Shown here in pieces: positions 7,542 to 16,092 of a stretch of DNA of 64,000 bases. Each line of letters starts with the position of its first letter. Within the stretch, counting starts at the first letter, position 1. The translations under genes and the position numbers were made by a program. The notes under the pieces were generated by a model. That model searched no databases, was not told where the DNA came from, and worked only from the letters and a program-made list of their open reading frames with translations. Origin of the DNA: Pseudoalteromonas sp. XMcav2-N (lineage in GTDB: Bacteria > Pseudomonadota > Gammaproteobacteria > Enterobacterales > Alteromonadaceae); contig NZ_JAMXSF010000001.1 of the NCBI RefSeq assembly GCF_024124545.1, positions 434,001 to 498,000 of the forward strand. The letters are read 5' to 3'.

Positions 7542-9266
7542 TTATTCTATATGCTGGTAGAAACGTTGTTTGGCCGGGTAGGGGTATATCTGTTTCACAA
7601 CATGTGTTTTTACGTCCCGCTGAGCTTGCTGCCAATACTCCACCTTAAGTAATGATTCATGGGCATGCTCAAACACCGCTCTGAGTTTAGAGTCTGTCAG
7701 TACAAATGTACACAATTGTTCAGGAAATACATCATTTGGCGCAGCAGAGGGCTCTGCTATGCCACTATATATGTCTTCCAGGGACGGCTTAGGCATGGGC
7801 CTGAAGTTCATATCCGTCAGATACTGTACTTCATCGTAATCATAAAATATCACTCTGTGATGTTTGGTCACGCCAAAGTTTTTCAGTAACATATCTCCTG
7901 GGAATATATTCACGCTGAGCATTTCCTTGATAGCATGACCATAGTCTTCGATCACTTGTTTGGCTGTTTGTTCATCGGCAGTCTGCAAAAAAAGGTTCAG
8001 CGGTGTCATACGTCGCTCAATGTACAAGTGCTTAATGACGACATAATCTCCCTCATCTCGCAAGTTATTGGCGATTGTTGCCTTGAGTTGAGCCAGTAAC
8101 TCCAAAGAAAACTTGCTTTTGGGGAGCACCACCTCTGAGTATTCAATGGTATCGGCCATACGACCCACGCGGTCATGACTTTTTACCAGTTGGTAGCGTG
8201 CCAGTACAGTATCCCTGCCGAAGGGTTTACTCTCAGCAAAAACATCTTTAATCACTTTAAAGACAAAAGGAAAGTTGGGAAGGGTAAATACCATCATTAC
8301 CATACCTGGCGTACCCGGTGCCACGGTAAAGATATCCTCGCTGTGCTGCAGATGAAATAGAAAGTCGCGATAGAATTCGGTTTTGCCCTGTTTGTGAAAC
8401 CCGATGGCATTATAAAGCTCGGCGGTTGTTTTATTTGGCATTAGCTGCTGTAAAAATCCCACCATTGCAGACGGCGCTTGGGTTTCAACCAGGAAATAAG
8501 CACGTGCGAAGCCAAAAATGACGCGCATTTGTGCACTTTTGGTTAGTAGCGCATCGATATAGATGCCACCCTGTGGATGATGTAATAGTGCAATGATGAA
8601 TGGCTGAACACCTGACTTCGAGACAACCCGGCCAACAATATAAGCGCCTTTGTTACGATAAAAAGGTGCTGTGAGAATATCAAAGCGCAGTCCATGATGA
8701 CTGTGGTGGGTACTCGGTGCTTGTTTGATGAAGGCTTTAACCAGCAGTCTGATATCTTGTTCCAAATCGCGAAAACCACATTGTAAATCCATATGTGAAA
8801 TCATGTTGCGGATTGTGGGTTTGAGCCCTGAAACCACAGGAAAATAGCTTCGGAATTCGGCTTCAATGGGTAAGGTTGTGGGTTTTTCAAGCGTGGTTGC
8901 GACAAAAATAAAGTCGTTTTTATAGTATCGTCGATGAAACAATCTACAAAAGACAGAGTTATAGAATGTTTCGGCTAGTTCTGCCTGAGGGTGGAAGGAA
9001 AGTAGCGCTGCGTAGTATTGTTTAATCTGATGCCAGAGTGACTCGTCAGGGGGAGCGAGTGTGACTTGTTTTTTCAGTGCTTCAACGGTGTCGTTGACTC
9101 GGGTATCATACAAACTGATCCGCTGTTTACTGATTTGTTCAATTTCCCCCCACCTTTGTTGTGCAAATGCAATGGGAGCTCGCGCCGTGATTTTTTGAAA
9201 TAGCGCAAAATGGGCATGGAACCCTGACAGTATGTACTCTGCGATTGTTTGAACTTGGCAACTCAT
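7542..9266 (-). CDS. aceK: Isocitrate dehydrogenase kinase/phosphatase AceK
   Basis: A bifunctional enzyme that phosphorylates and dephosphorylates isocitrate dehydrogenase, setting the split between the TCA cycle and the glyoxylate shunt during growth on acetate or fatty acids. The ATP-site segment is clear (APGTPGMVMMVFTLPNF followed by VFKVIKD). The C-terminal half carries the kinase-like FPGDMLLKNFGV and IFYDYDEV motifs. The ATG at 9266 has AGGAGGT a few bases upstream and gives 574 residues, close to the 578 of E. coli; an open frame extends to 9317 but adds atypical sequence. No aceA or aceB is adjacent, unlike the enterobacterial operon, and a LysR gene follows instead. Confidence 0.96.
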   Translation of the reverse strand: MSCQVQTIAEYILSGFHAHFALFQKITARAPIAFAQQRWGEIEQISKQRISLYDTRVNDTVEALKKQVTLAPPDESLWHQIKQYYAALLSFHPQAELAETFYNSVFCRLFHRRYYKNDFIFVATTLEKPTTLPIEAEFRSYFPVVSGLKPTIRNMISHMDLQCGFRDLEQDIRLLVKAFIKQAPSTHHSHHGLRFDILTAPFYRNKGAYIVGRVVSKSGVQPFIIALLHHPQGGIYIDALLTKSAQMRVIFGFARAYFLVETQAPSAMVGFLQQLMPNKTTAELYNAIGFHKQGKTEFYRDFLFHLQHSEDIFTVAPGTPGMVMMVFTLPNFPFVFKVIKDVFAESKPFGRDTVLARYQLVKSHDRVGRMADTIEYSEVVLPKSKFSLELLAQLKATIANNLRDEGDYVVIKHLYIERRMTPLNLFLQTADEQTAKQVIEDYGHAIKEMLSVNIFPGDMLLKNFGVTKHHRVIFYDYDEVQYLTDMNFRPMPKPSLEDIYSGIAEPSAAPNDVFPEQLCTFVLTDSKLRAVFEHAHESLLKVEYWQQAQRDVKTHVVKQIYPYPAKQRFYQHIE

Positions 9267-9365
9267 CGGACCTCCTGATCTGCGAGTTACTTTAGCGCAC
9301 AAATGCCTGCCTCTCAAGTCCGAATGCCGGTGGGAGTAGTTTACCCGAGCTTACAATAGAAAGGG

Positions 9366-9839
9366 TTATTCTAAATGCTTAAGGCGCTTTTCAAGTCGTG
9401 TAATCTCTTTATTTAGAATTTTAACTTCTTTGAGATACGCCGTATTTATAGACTTTATATTACGCTTTACATCTTTGAGTGTTTTGGCGCGTTCACTTTT
9501 TTCCATCATGCGCGAAATGCGTCGCTGCTCGTCCCGGGTTGCTTCATCTCTTTTTCTTCCTAACACTGCGGCTTGTTGCTTTTTGGCCCTCAGTGTTTTC
9601 TTCAATCTGAGAACAAGCTGTTGGCGCTCAATATTGTTGAGTGTCTTTGTGTATTGGCCATCAGGGGCGGGAGCATCAGGATTGGAGTGGCTTACAGTAT
9701 GTTGTGTCGCGTTGGCTGCACACGGATGCTGACTGTACACAGTCGTTTCCCCTGTGACACATTTATAGTAGCTGAACGTTGTTTTTGCAGAGCTTATCAT
9801 TGGCAATAATAGCCAAGGCAAGATCATCAGTATCCTCAT
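9366..9839 (-). CDS. Secreted DUF4124-like protein with coiled coil
   Basis: A signal peptide (residues 1-18, ending ISSA) is followed by a short DUF4124-like segment (YYKCVTGETTVYSQHPC) whose two Cys residues could form a disulfide. The rest, from about residue 65, is highly charged and helical with Arg/Lys/Glu heptads, probably a coiled coil. The protein is expected in the periplasm; its function is unknown. It stands alone between aceK and the yejM-like gene. Confidence 0.65.
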   Translation of the reverse strand: MRILMILPWLLLPMISSAKTTFSYYKCVTGETTVYSQHPCAANATQHTVSHSNPDAPAPDGQYTKTLNNIERQQLVLRLKKTLRAKKQQAAVLGRKRDEATRDEQRRISRMMEKSERAKTLKDVKRNIKSINTAYLKEVKILNKEITRLEKRLKHLE

Positions 9840-9920
9840 AGCGAAAGCTTCCCTGAAACCTGTGTTTATTTCAAGATAGTAAAATTGCTCAATATCGCAA
9901 GTGTTCGAATTGACGCCGCG

Positions 9921-11417
9921 TTAGTTTCCTGCCGGCGTCTGGTTGAACTGTTTAAGCCGCTTAATACTCTGAATTAAAAAGGGGACGTCTAGCTTTTGAT
10001 CTAAGGTGAACCCTTCTTTGGCAGATATCTGCTTGTAGCTGCCATCCTGAGCGATGAGGGTGATGCGGTCCTTCTTGTAGGCAATGAGCACGCCGCGAGA
10101 GTAGTTTACACCTTCATTCAGGGTATCTGTAGCAACATTATTGCCTAACATACTGGTTGCTGCGAGTGCGCCACATCGAAAGTGTTCTGCGATTATTGTG
10201 GTCATCACGTCACTCACTTGAATCAACTCTGAGTGTCCGAAAAAAGCGGGTATATTGGTAATAAACCGTGTTGTTGTAACGATATCAGAGCTATCAGGCT
10301 CGACAATGACTATTGTGGCAGGTGCATCTTCTGGCAACGTAAAACCTTCACCTGCGTAAGACACGGCAATGTTTGCATCAGCAACCTTATCAATATAATC
10401 GAATTGGGATATTTCCGTCACAGATAAGGTGAGGCGCGAAGACCAGACCGGAGACTGCTGGTTAGTCACAAGCGGTTTTTTATAGTATGCGGGTAGACCA
10501 TAGATTAAGTTGAATCTGAAATCGTCAATGTTTGTAGGTGCCAGTAATTGATCTGAATGGTACCAGGCTGGGTGGGCCAATAACTTTTCAGTGTGCACAT
10601 TCAGTGCTTTCGCAATCACAAGGTTGACAGGCGTGCTTTGCGTAGGGCAAACATCCAATGTAGCTGGTGGATGATAAGTCACTTCATTGGGCCCGACATT
10701 GAGCGATCTGGCCTGCTTGTATTCTTGCATATCGAGTAACTCATGCCTTGCAAGCAGCGTCTTAGCCGTTGTTGGGTAGGATAATGGCAGTACATTGTCT
10801 TGCATTGTAATGTCAAAGTAACTATTCGCGTCCGCCCAGATGTGCATAATGTGGCTGGTTGCAAAGCAGGTTACCAAAATTGAGCTGGCTAACTTGGGGA
10901 AGGAGTAGCCTTTCAGACGTTCCAGATGACGCCAGGCATGATTGCCGACGATAAGCTCAAAACTCAGAATCGAGGCTATAATGGCCAGCACAATCAGGCT
11001 GTTGACTGCCGGTGAGCCACTGATAGTTTTCCAGATAAGTGAGAGTATCTCAGGTAATGCTTGAAGGTTTAAATGATAACCAAGCTGGAAATAGACAAAC
11101 GCATCGATACATAGCACCGAGATCCCCAGTGTTGCAATACAAGCGGCCATGCCCCGAATATGCCTTGGGTAGGGAAATATCAGGCTGAGTGGAAAGATGC
11201 TTAGCACAAAAACACAAAAAGTAATAAAGCTGGTGTGGCTGAGCCAGGTGACTAGCATGTAGAGCCAGCCAAGCGTGGTCGTGGGGGCTTTGTCAGCGGC
11301 CAGATAGCTTAAGGTAATGAGTAATACCAAGCCGATATTGGCAAAGGTAAACCAATGTCCCCAGCTTAATAGCTGGCTGGCCTTTGAAGAAAAAGGGCTG
11401 TGCGAAGATAGGTTCAT
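9921..11417 (-). CDS. YejM/PbgA-like inner-membrane protein with reduced sulfatase-like domain
   Basis: The N-terminal about 190 residues form the DUF3413 membrane part of YejM/PbgA: five hydrophobic helices, SQLLSWGHWFTFANIGL at the start, and IWADANSYFDITMQDNVLPL before the periplasmic domain. E. coli YejM (586 residues) senses periplasmic LPS and controls LpxC turnover. Here the protein is 498 residues. The periplasmic part keeps only pieces of the sulfatase-like fold (NLIYGLPAYYKKP matches the E. coli YGISPSYMD region), and the acidic residue of the ITVDGLN motif is replaced (VIAKALNVH). The segment of about 90 residues before the last strands is missing. Neighbouring yejL and yejK support orthology. 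Confidence 0.8.
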   Translation of the reverse strand: MNLSSHSPFSSKASQLLSWGHWFTFANIGLVLLITLSYLAADKAPTTTLGWLYMLVTWLSHTSFITFCVFVLSIFPLSLIFPYPRHIRGMAACIATLGISVLCIDAFVYFQLGYHLNLQALPEILSLIWKTISGSPAVNSLIVLAIIASILSFELIVGNHAWRHLERLKGYSFPKLASSILVTCFATSHIMHIWADANSYFDITMQDNVLPLSYPTTAKTLLARHELLDMQEYKQARSLNVGPNEVTYHPPATLDVCPTQSTPVNLVIAKALNVHTEKLLAHPAWYHSDQLLAPTNIDDFRFNLIYGLPAYYKKPLVTNQQSPVWSSRLTLSVTEISQFDYIDKVADANIAVSYAGEGFTLPEDAPATIVIVEPDSSDIVTTTRFITNIPAFFGHSELIQVSDVMTTIIAEHFRCGALAATSMLGNNVATDTLNEGVNYSRGVLIAYKKDRITLIAQDGSYKQISAKEGFTLDQKLDVPFLIQSIKRLKQFNQTPAGN

Positions 11418-11421
11418 TCAG

Positions 11422-11646
11422 TTACTTTACCGACTGAGTCAACGCCTTGGCAAAATTTTCAGCAACCGCTTGTCTTTTCTGTTCTGGCACATGCTCTTTG
11501 ATGATGTGCGTGATAGAATTTCCTAAACACATTAAGCTTAAATCGACGGTTGCCTGATTCTCTGTCAGTACGTTTAACAGTTGGTCGACAATTTGTTCTA
11601 CTTGTTGGTTGGAATATTTTGACTGGATAGGCATCGGTTGGTTCAA
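11422..11646 (-). CDS. yejL: YejL family protein (DUF1414)
   Basis: A small 74-residue protein matching YejL along its whole length (E. coli 75 residues): SNQQVEQIVDQLLNVL, then DLSLMCLGNSITHII and ENFAKALTQSV. Its function is unknown. It sits four bases before the yejM-like gene on the same strand and divergent from yejK with a 54-base gap, the same arrangement as in E. coli. An internal Met (residue 5) is an alternative start. Confidence 0.9.
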   Translation of the reverse strand: MNQPMPIQSKYSNQQVEQIVDQLLNVLTENQATVDLSLMCLGNSITHIIKEHVPEQKRQAVAENFAKALTQSVK

Positions 11647-11700
11647 ATAAAAAGAGTTATAATTCTTTCTATTCTAACACCAGAGGCGTTAAAAACAAAG

Positions 11701-12717
11701 ATGAGCATTGAGGTGAACAAGCTTGTTGTACACTATGTCGACAAGCAAGACGAAGAAACACAAATTCATTTACGTGAAGATGAGATGCAGATTAATGATC
11801 GGGTCGCGGTTTTTATCGAGCAGCTCCATCACGCTTACAATGGCAAGCCAGGAAAAGGCTTTTGTGCTTTTGATCCCGATAAAGACAGCCGCGTTGCGTC
11901 TGCAATGCAGAGCTATCGTAACAACGAGCTGGCGTTTTGGCATCTTACGCAGCAGGCAACCGAAGTGTTGAAGGAAGAGTTGAACAAATATGCGTTTAAC
12001 GAGACCGGCTATCTGGTGTTTTGTCATTATCAGTATGTTGCCAGCGACTATTTGTTGATAGCCATGATCAACATTAAAGAGCACTACTCGATTACCTCTG
12101 AACTGGACCTGGCGGCATCAAGACATTTAGATATTTCGCGTATGCAGCTGGCTGCACGTATAGACCTAACCGCCTGGGATACGCAAGCGGATGAAAATCG
12201 TTATATCTCGTTCATTAAAGGTCGTGCGGGCAGAAAAGTAGCAGATTTCTTTCTTGATTTTCTGGGCTGCGCTGAAGGTATTGACCCTAAACAGCAGTCT
12301 CAGACAATGCTACATGCGGTAGAAGATTACCTTGCTGAGCAACAATTTGGCAAAGAAGAGAAGGACGCGATCCGCAAAGAGGTGTTTGATTATTGTAATG
12401 ACTGTATCAATAGTGGCGAAGATGCAGATGTCGAATCTTTATCAGATACAGTGTCTAAGTCTTCGGATGTTCAGTTTGAAGACTTTTATAAGCAGCAGGG
12501 CTATGAACTGGAAGAGTCTTTTCCGCTAGATAAAAAAACCGTCACCACTATGGTTAAATTCTCCGGCCTGGGTGGTGGTGTGAGCGTTGGGTTTGAGCGC
12601 AAACATCTTGGCGATCGAGTATTGTATGATCCGCAAAGTGATACTTTGACGATTAAAGGCGTGCCGCCGAACCTCAAAGATCAGCTGGAAAAGTTCTATC
12701 AGCAAGAAAGTGAGTAA
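11701..12717 (+). CDS. yejK: Nucleoid-associated protein YejK (NdpA)
   Basis: Homologous over its length to YejK/NdpA (338 residues here, about 335 in E. coli), a protein found on the nucleoid whose molecular role is poorly defined. Recognisable stretches include FIKGRAGRKVADFFLDFLG and the C-terminal KFSGLGGGVSVGFERKHLG. I use the ATG at 11701 because MSIEVNKLVVH is the expected N-terminus; the frame is open to 11638 without family similarity. A strong terminator follows directly. Confidence 0.93.
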   Translation: MSIEVNKLVVHYVDKQDEETQIHLREDEMQINDRVAVFIEQLHHAYNGKPGKGFCAFDPDKDSRVASAMQSYRNNELAFWHLTQQATEVLKEELNKYAFNETGYLVFCHYQYVASDYLLIAMINIKEHYSITSELDLAASRHLDISRMQLAARIDLTAWDTQADENRYISFIKGRAGRKVADFFLDFLGCAEGIDPKQQSQTMLHAVEDYLAEQQFGKEEKDAIRKEVFDYCNDCINSGEDADVESLSDTVSKSSDVQFEDFYKQQGYELEESFPLDKKTVTTMVKFSGLGGGVSVGFERKHLGDRVLYDPQSDTLTIKGVPPNLKDQLEKFYQQESE

Positions 12718-12723
12718 ACAGAG

Positions 12724-12750
12724 AAGGGCTAACTCGTGTTAGCCCTTTTT
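12724..12750 (+). terminator. Rho-independent terminator of yejK
   Basis: A perfect 10-bp stem, AAGGGCTAAC with GTTAGCCCTT, over a TCGT loop, followed by TTT. It starts seven bases after the yejK stop. Confidence 0.9.
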
Positions 12751-12780
12751 AACATGCAGTAAATAGAGATTGATATAATT

Positions 12781-12894
12781 ATACCAATTCCACTGAATAC
12801 TTCTTCAATTTGAAGGAGCAAATATGCCGCTAACGGTGTTATCGACGATATTTTCTTGCCTCAAAATAGAATACTTAATTAAGCAAATTGGTAT
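12781..12894. mobile_element. Short copy of a MITE-like palindromic repeat
   Basis: This 114-base element begins ATACCAATT and ends AATTGGTAT. Its reverse complement matches both ends of the 210-base element at 32479-32688: about 60 bases at one end (through GTCGATAACACCG) and about 50 at the other (from GTTAGCG). It lacks the middle of the long copy. It has no coding capacity. It is interpreted as a non-autonomous element mobilised in trans; no matching transposase is in the window and no convincing target-site duplication is visible. Confidence 0.75.
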
Positions 12895-13166
12895 TAAGGT
12901 GTCGCAGCTCATATCTTATCTTACTGCTTAGATGGACAGGTTTAAACTTCACCTGACAGGCAATAAAAAGTGAAAAATAGCCGTCCACCAAAGGTTTATC
13001 ATCAATAAACTGGTCCCATACGAACGATAAACAAAACTGGCTTCACATTTCAAATCATCTGAAAGCTATAAGTTGGCTCCGCTCTGAGCGGCATAGATTG
13101 AAGACAAATCAAATGATATTATTTTTTGGAAACAATCATTAACCAATGAATTAGGAAAATATTCAG
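12895..13166. other. AT-rich spacer without a recognised gene
   Basis: This spacer joins the short MITE-like repeat to the HEAT-like gene. I see no long open frame, terminator or clear promoter; only short stop-broken frames occur. AGGA lies about ten bases before the ATG at 13167, so at least the ribosome-binding site of the next gene is here. Confidence 0.5.
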
Positions 13167-14969
13167 ATGAAATGGAGTTGGCTTGTAATCTTTTTGATGC
13201 TGAATGTGACAGTGAGCATTCATACTGCGTATGCAGAAGAATGTAATTCTGTAGATGAATGTATTGCACTTATACCAGAAACTCAAGAGAAGGCATGGGG
13301 ATCCGGTACAGTCAATGATAGTGTAAGAGACAAGCTTAAATCTTTTGGCCGAGAAGCGTTATTACCGCTAGCTAAACTCACTGCTGAAGATGATCCTAAT
13401 CGCCGTAAGGTTGCTGATAGTTTGATAGGGGATATCAAAGATTTAAATGCAAATGACTTTGCAGTTATTCGGCGTGTAATCCAGAACAATATTGAGCTTG
13501 ATGGGAGTGGAGGTTGGTCATATGGGGCGCTTGGATATGTTAGAGGGGATGAAGCTGGCAGATATCTAGTTTCTGAATTAAAAAGAGTTCAAACTGCATC
13601 TAACCAAATCGGTACTGCCTTCAACAGGTTTGGGTTAGGCGGCATTCCATATTTAATTGAAGGCCTTCGTTGTTTTGGCTCCTGCTCTGAAGAGGAGTTT
13701 AAAGGATTCAGAGAAGTCTTCTACAATTACCAATATTGGACAAAAATTTCAGACGATAAATCCGCCATGCAGTTATTTAGCCTGGCAACGAATGAAAAGG
13801 TAGACTTACATGCCAGGCGCACCGCACTATCAATCATTGGCTACATTACAGGAAACCCGCAAATAGCTAATCAGATACACCAATATGCTGAAAAGAATAT
13901 TGAATTTTCTGACTCTGCTTTAATGTCTCTCCAGAACATGAAAAGCCCACTAGGGGCTAGATTATTGGTTAGAAAACTAAACCGAGAAAAAACAGGACCT
14001 TCTGGTTTTGATCCGAACCTCATGGTTTTTAGAGATTTGTCTGAGATGGGGCAAGCAGCTAATAGCGTTGGTGGTGATGTAATGGCATATCTTAACTCTG
14101 AATCATGGGAAGATAGGATTCATTCATCAGTTACGTTGGGATATATCGGCTATCACCAGGCTATTCCAGAATTATTGCAACGTATATCCAATGAGGTGGA
14201 CTGGCAGCAGGCTTATGCAGCGATTAAAGCGCTTCATTTATTGGCAGATCACGCCACAATTCCTCACATTAAGAGAGTAGCCAAAACACACTGGTACAAA
14301 CCGCTAAGAGAGTACGCCCAAAAAACAGTTGCTTCAATGCAAGCCCACAAAGTGCTCGAATCTAAATATCATCCTGATAAATTTGCTTCTGAGTTTCTAG
14401 ACTATCAGCATTTGAGTGAAGAAAACCATACTTGCGATAAGACTGATTATGCAATGGTTTCTGAGCCTGTTGAATTAAAGCAATACGGAGGACGAGAGAA
14501 AAAGTTAGAGTCCTTCCAATATAAAAATCCAATGTGTACCAGCAAAGCATATAGCGATTACTGCGCCTCTCCCATGAGTTTTGTAGTGCCTTCACTTGCC
14601 GTTAGATTTGGTGGAAAGTGGCTGACTGGTGACAACCGAGGTGAATGGGGCGGTGAGCTTGTGGTTTTTGCTGACAATGAAACAACGGAGACTTTATTAA
14701 ACGAGAACATTGAAGATATATATGTTCTGGGTGAATACGCTTATGTCATTACCGGACTAGCGCACATGCTCTTAAATGACGGCTTGATTTATAGACTTGA
14801 ACATACTGATGCGGGCTACAACATAAAGCCTTTTTACCGATTGCCAGGGGCACCAAGTACATCGTGGAAGATTAATAAAGAGTCAGTGTTAATTAACACC
14901 GTTTCTGGTTCGGTTGTTTTTCATCCCAAAAAAGGCCTGAAAATGGCTAACTGTGATAGTAGCAATTGA
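13167..14969 (+). CDS. Secreted HEAT-repeat-like protein, unknown function
   Basis: This 600-residue protein has a Sec signal peptide (residues 1-23, ending AYA). Most of the mature part is made of short helical pairs resembling HEAT or Armadillo-like repeats, for example LLPLAKLTAEDDPNRRKVAD, RTALSIIGYITGNPQIA and the phycocyanin-lyase-like HSSVTLGYIGYHQAIPELL, up to about residue 400. The last about 170 residues are different and have Cys pairs (TCDKTDY, NPMCTSKAYSDYC), probably a strand-rich periplasmic or surface domain. Codon use is more AT-rich than in neighbours. With the flanking repeats this suggests acquired DNA. I do not recognise the function. Confidence 0.6.
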   Translation: MKWSWLVIFLMLNVTVSIHTAYAEECNSVDECIALIPETQEKAWGSGTVNDSVRDKLKSFGREALLPLAKLTAEDDPNRRKVADSLIGDIKDLNANDFAVIRRVIQNNIELDGSGGWSYGALGYVRGDEAGRYLVSELKRVQTASNQIGTAFNRFGLGGIPYLIEGLRCFGSCSEEEFKGFREVFYNYQYWTKISDDKSAMQLFSLATNEKVDLHARRTALSIIGYITGNPQIANQIHQYAEKNIEFSDSALMSLQNMKSPLGARLLVRKLNREKTGPSGFDPNLMVFRDLSEMGQAANSVGGDVMAYLNSESWEDRIHSSVTLGYIGYHQAIPELLQRISNEVDWQQAYAAIKALHLLADHATIPHIKRVAKTHWYKPLREYAQKTVASMQAHKVLESKYHPDKFASEFLDYQHLSEENHTCDKTDYAMVSEPVELKQYGGREKKLESFQYKNPMCTSKAYSDYCASPMSFVVPSLAVRFGGKWLTGDNRGEWGGELVVFADNETTETLLNENIEDIYVLGEYAYVITGLAHMLLNDGLIYRLEHTDAGYNIKPFYRLPGAPSTSWKINKESVLINTVSGSVVFHPKKGLKMANCDSSN

Positions 14970-15034
14970 AAGGCAAGGCATTTCCAGCAGGAAAGACCAG
15001 GAGAATTGGGTGGCAGGTAATGGCACATACGAGA

Positions 15035-15074
15035 CTGTCAGATTTGATTAAACTTTATTAGTCAAATCTGACAG
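15035..15074. repeat. Perfect inverted repeat between convergent genes
   Basis: CTGTCAGATTTGA at 15035-15047 is the exact reverse complement of 15062-15074; with wobble the stem extends to about 17 bp. It lies between the HEAT-like gene and the LPP20-type lipoprotein gene, which converge. It may act as a bidirectional terminator, although no good T run follows on either strand, or mark the right border of the AT-rich islet. Confidence 0.7.
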
Positions 15075-15096
15075 ATCAAGTTAAGACTTATCCAAC

Positions 15097-16092
15097 TTAG
15101 GATTTGCCGGTAACAACAAACTGTGCCAGTTGAGTACCTAACTTGCCAGCTAGTTTGGTCATTGCATTGCTTTTGGCTGTCTCTTTATAGCTTGAAGCCG
15201 CTTTTACTTTAGTATTAAAGTGTGCCTGCTCTTCACCGTCTTCCAGCACTACCAGATAGCTCTCTGCTACGCTGTAGAAGGTGCCGGTTTTTTCCATATC
15301 TTGCCAGTCTACAGTAAATTTGAGAGCAAAGTCGGCATCACCTGTGGTCACTTTTATTCCCTGTGAACTCAGTGCTTTTGCCAAAATATCGCGAACCTTG
15401 CGATGTGCCTTGCTATCGCCCTCAATGCTAAAGCTGATGTCGTTAATGATTGCATCCGCCTCAGCTTGTTTGGCTCGAACCGCTTCAGGCAAAGCAAGAG
15501 GTGCGGCTTGGAGCTGCGTCAGGTAACGGTTTTGTTTGTTGCGCTTGACCAACAGCTCTTTAAGCGCGGCAGCCTGTTTCAGCTGTTGAGACTTACTTCC
15601 TGTGGCTGCCAACCTGAACTGTGCAATGTCTTCATCAAACGCACGAATCGTTAACTCTGTTTGCATAGCAGCTTCGGTGCGGTTAAAGGCGGCTAACGCA
15701 AAAACGGTTTGTCTATCTGCACTGACATATTCATCCTCAATTTTAACACCTTGCAAATGAATATCCGGCACCTTCGAATTGATCAGTTCATCCACATGAA
15801 ACTGCATTGACTTCTCAGTTGCTGATTGCTCGATGCGTGTAGTGGCAGAAATTGTAACATTAAGCTGTTTTGCCAAAGCCAGTCGGGCTGCCTCCTGCGC
15901 CGCCAGTTTTGCCTGCTGCAAATCGCCCGTGTTTTGCGCGTTCCCGACACCGTAGAGCATATAGCTTGAGCTTGGCATGGCGGTGATCCATGCTGGCTTT
16001 GTGTCAACAGGGGGCAGGGTAGCATTATTTGCTCCACAGCCACTGATAATTGCTGTTGCTAGCAGGGTTGCGAGCAGGGGTTTAGAAGCCAA
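15097..16092 (-). CDS. LPP20-type outer-membrane lipoprotein
   Basis: A probable lipoprotein with an LPP20-like domain: after the lipobox IISGCG, the mature part has PAWITAMPSSSYMLYGVG and AAQEAARLALAKQLNVTIS, the usual SHS2-like start of the family. The C-terminal half has a second similar strand/helix module. The open frame reaches 16146, but the N-terminal extension (Arg-rich, reading through the upstream gene) is a poor signal peptide. A TTG at 16092, with AGGAG ten bases upstream, gives MASKPLLATLLATAIISGCG, a proper lipoprotein signal. It then overlaps the LpoB-like gene by 11 bases and is probably translationally coupled to it. Confidence 0.7.
   Translation of the reverse strand: MASKPLLATLLATAIISGCGANNATLPPVDTKPAWITAMPSSSYMLYGVGNAQNTGDLQQAKLAAQEAARLALAKQLNVTISATTRIEQSATEKSMQFHVDELINSKVPDIHLQGVKIEDEYVSADRQTVFALAAFNRTEAAMQTELTIRAFDEDIAQFRLAATGSKSQQLKQAAALKELLVKRNKQNRYLTQLQAAPLALPEAVRAKQAEADAIINDISFSIEGDSKAHRKVRDILAKALSSQGIKVTTGDADFALKFTVDWQDMEKTGTFYSVAESYLVVLEDGEEQAHFNTKVKAASSYKETAKSNAMTKLAGKLGTQLAQFVVTGKS

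Noticed and set aside
12781..12894. Small protein or riboswitch at the short repeat
   Set aside because: The match to both ends of the copy at 32479-32688 shows a dispersed repeat, and all frames are interrupted.
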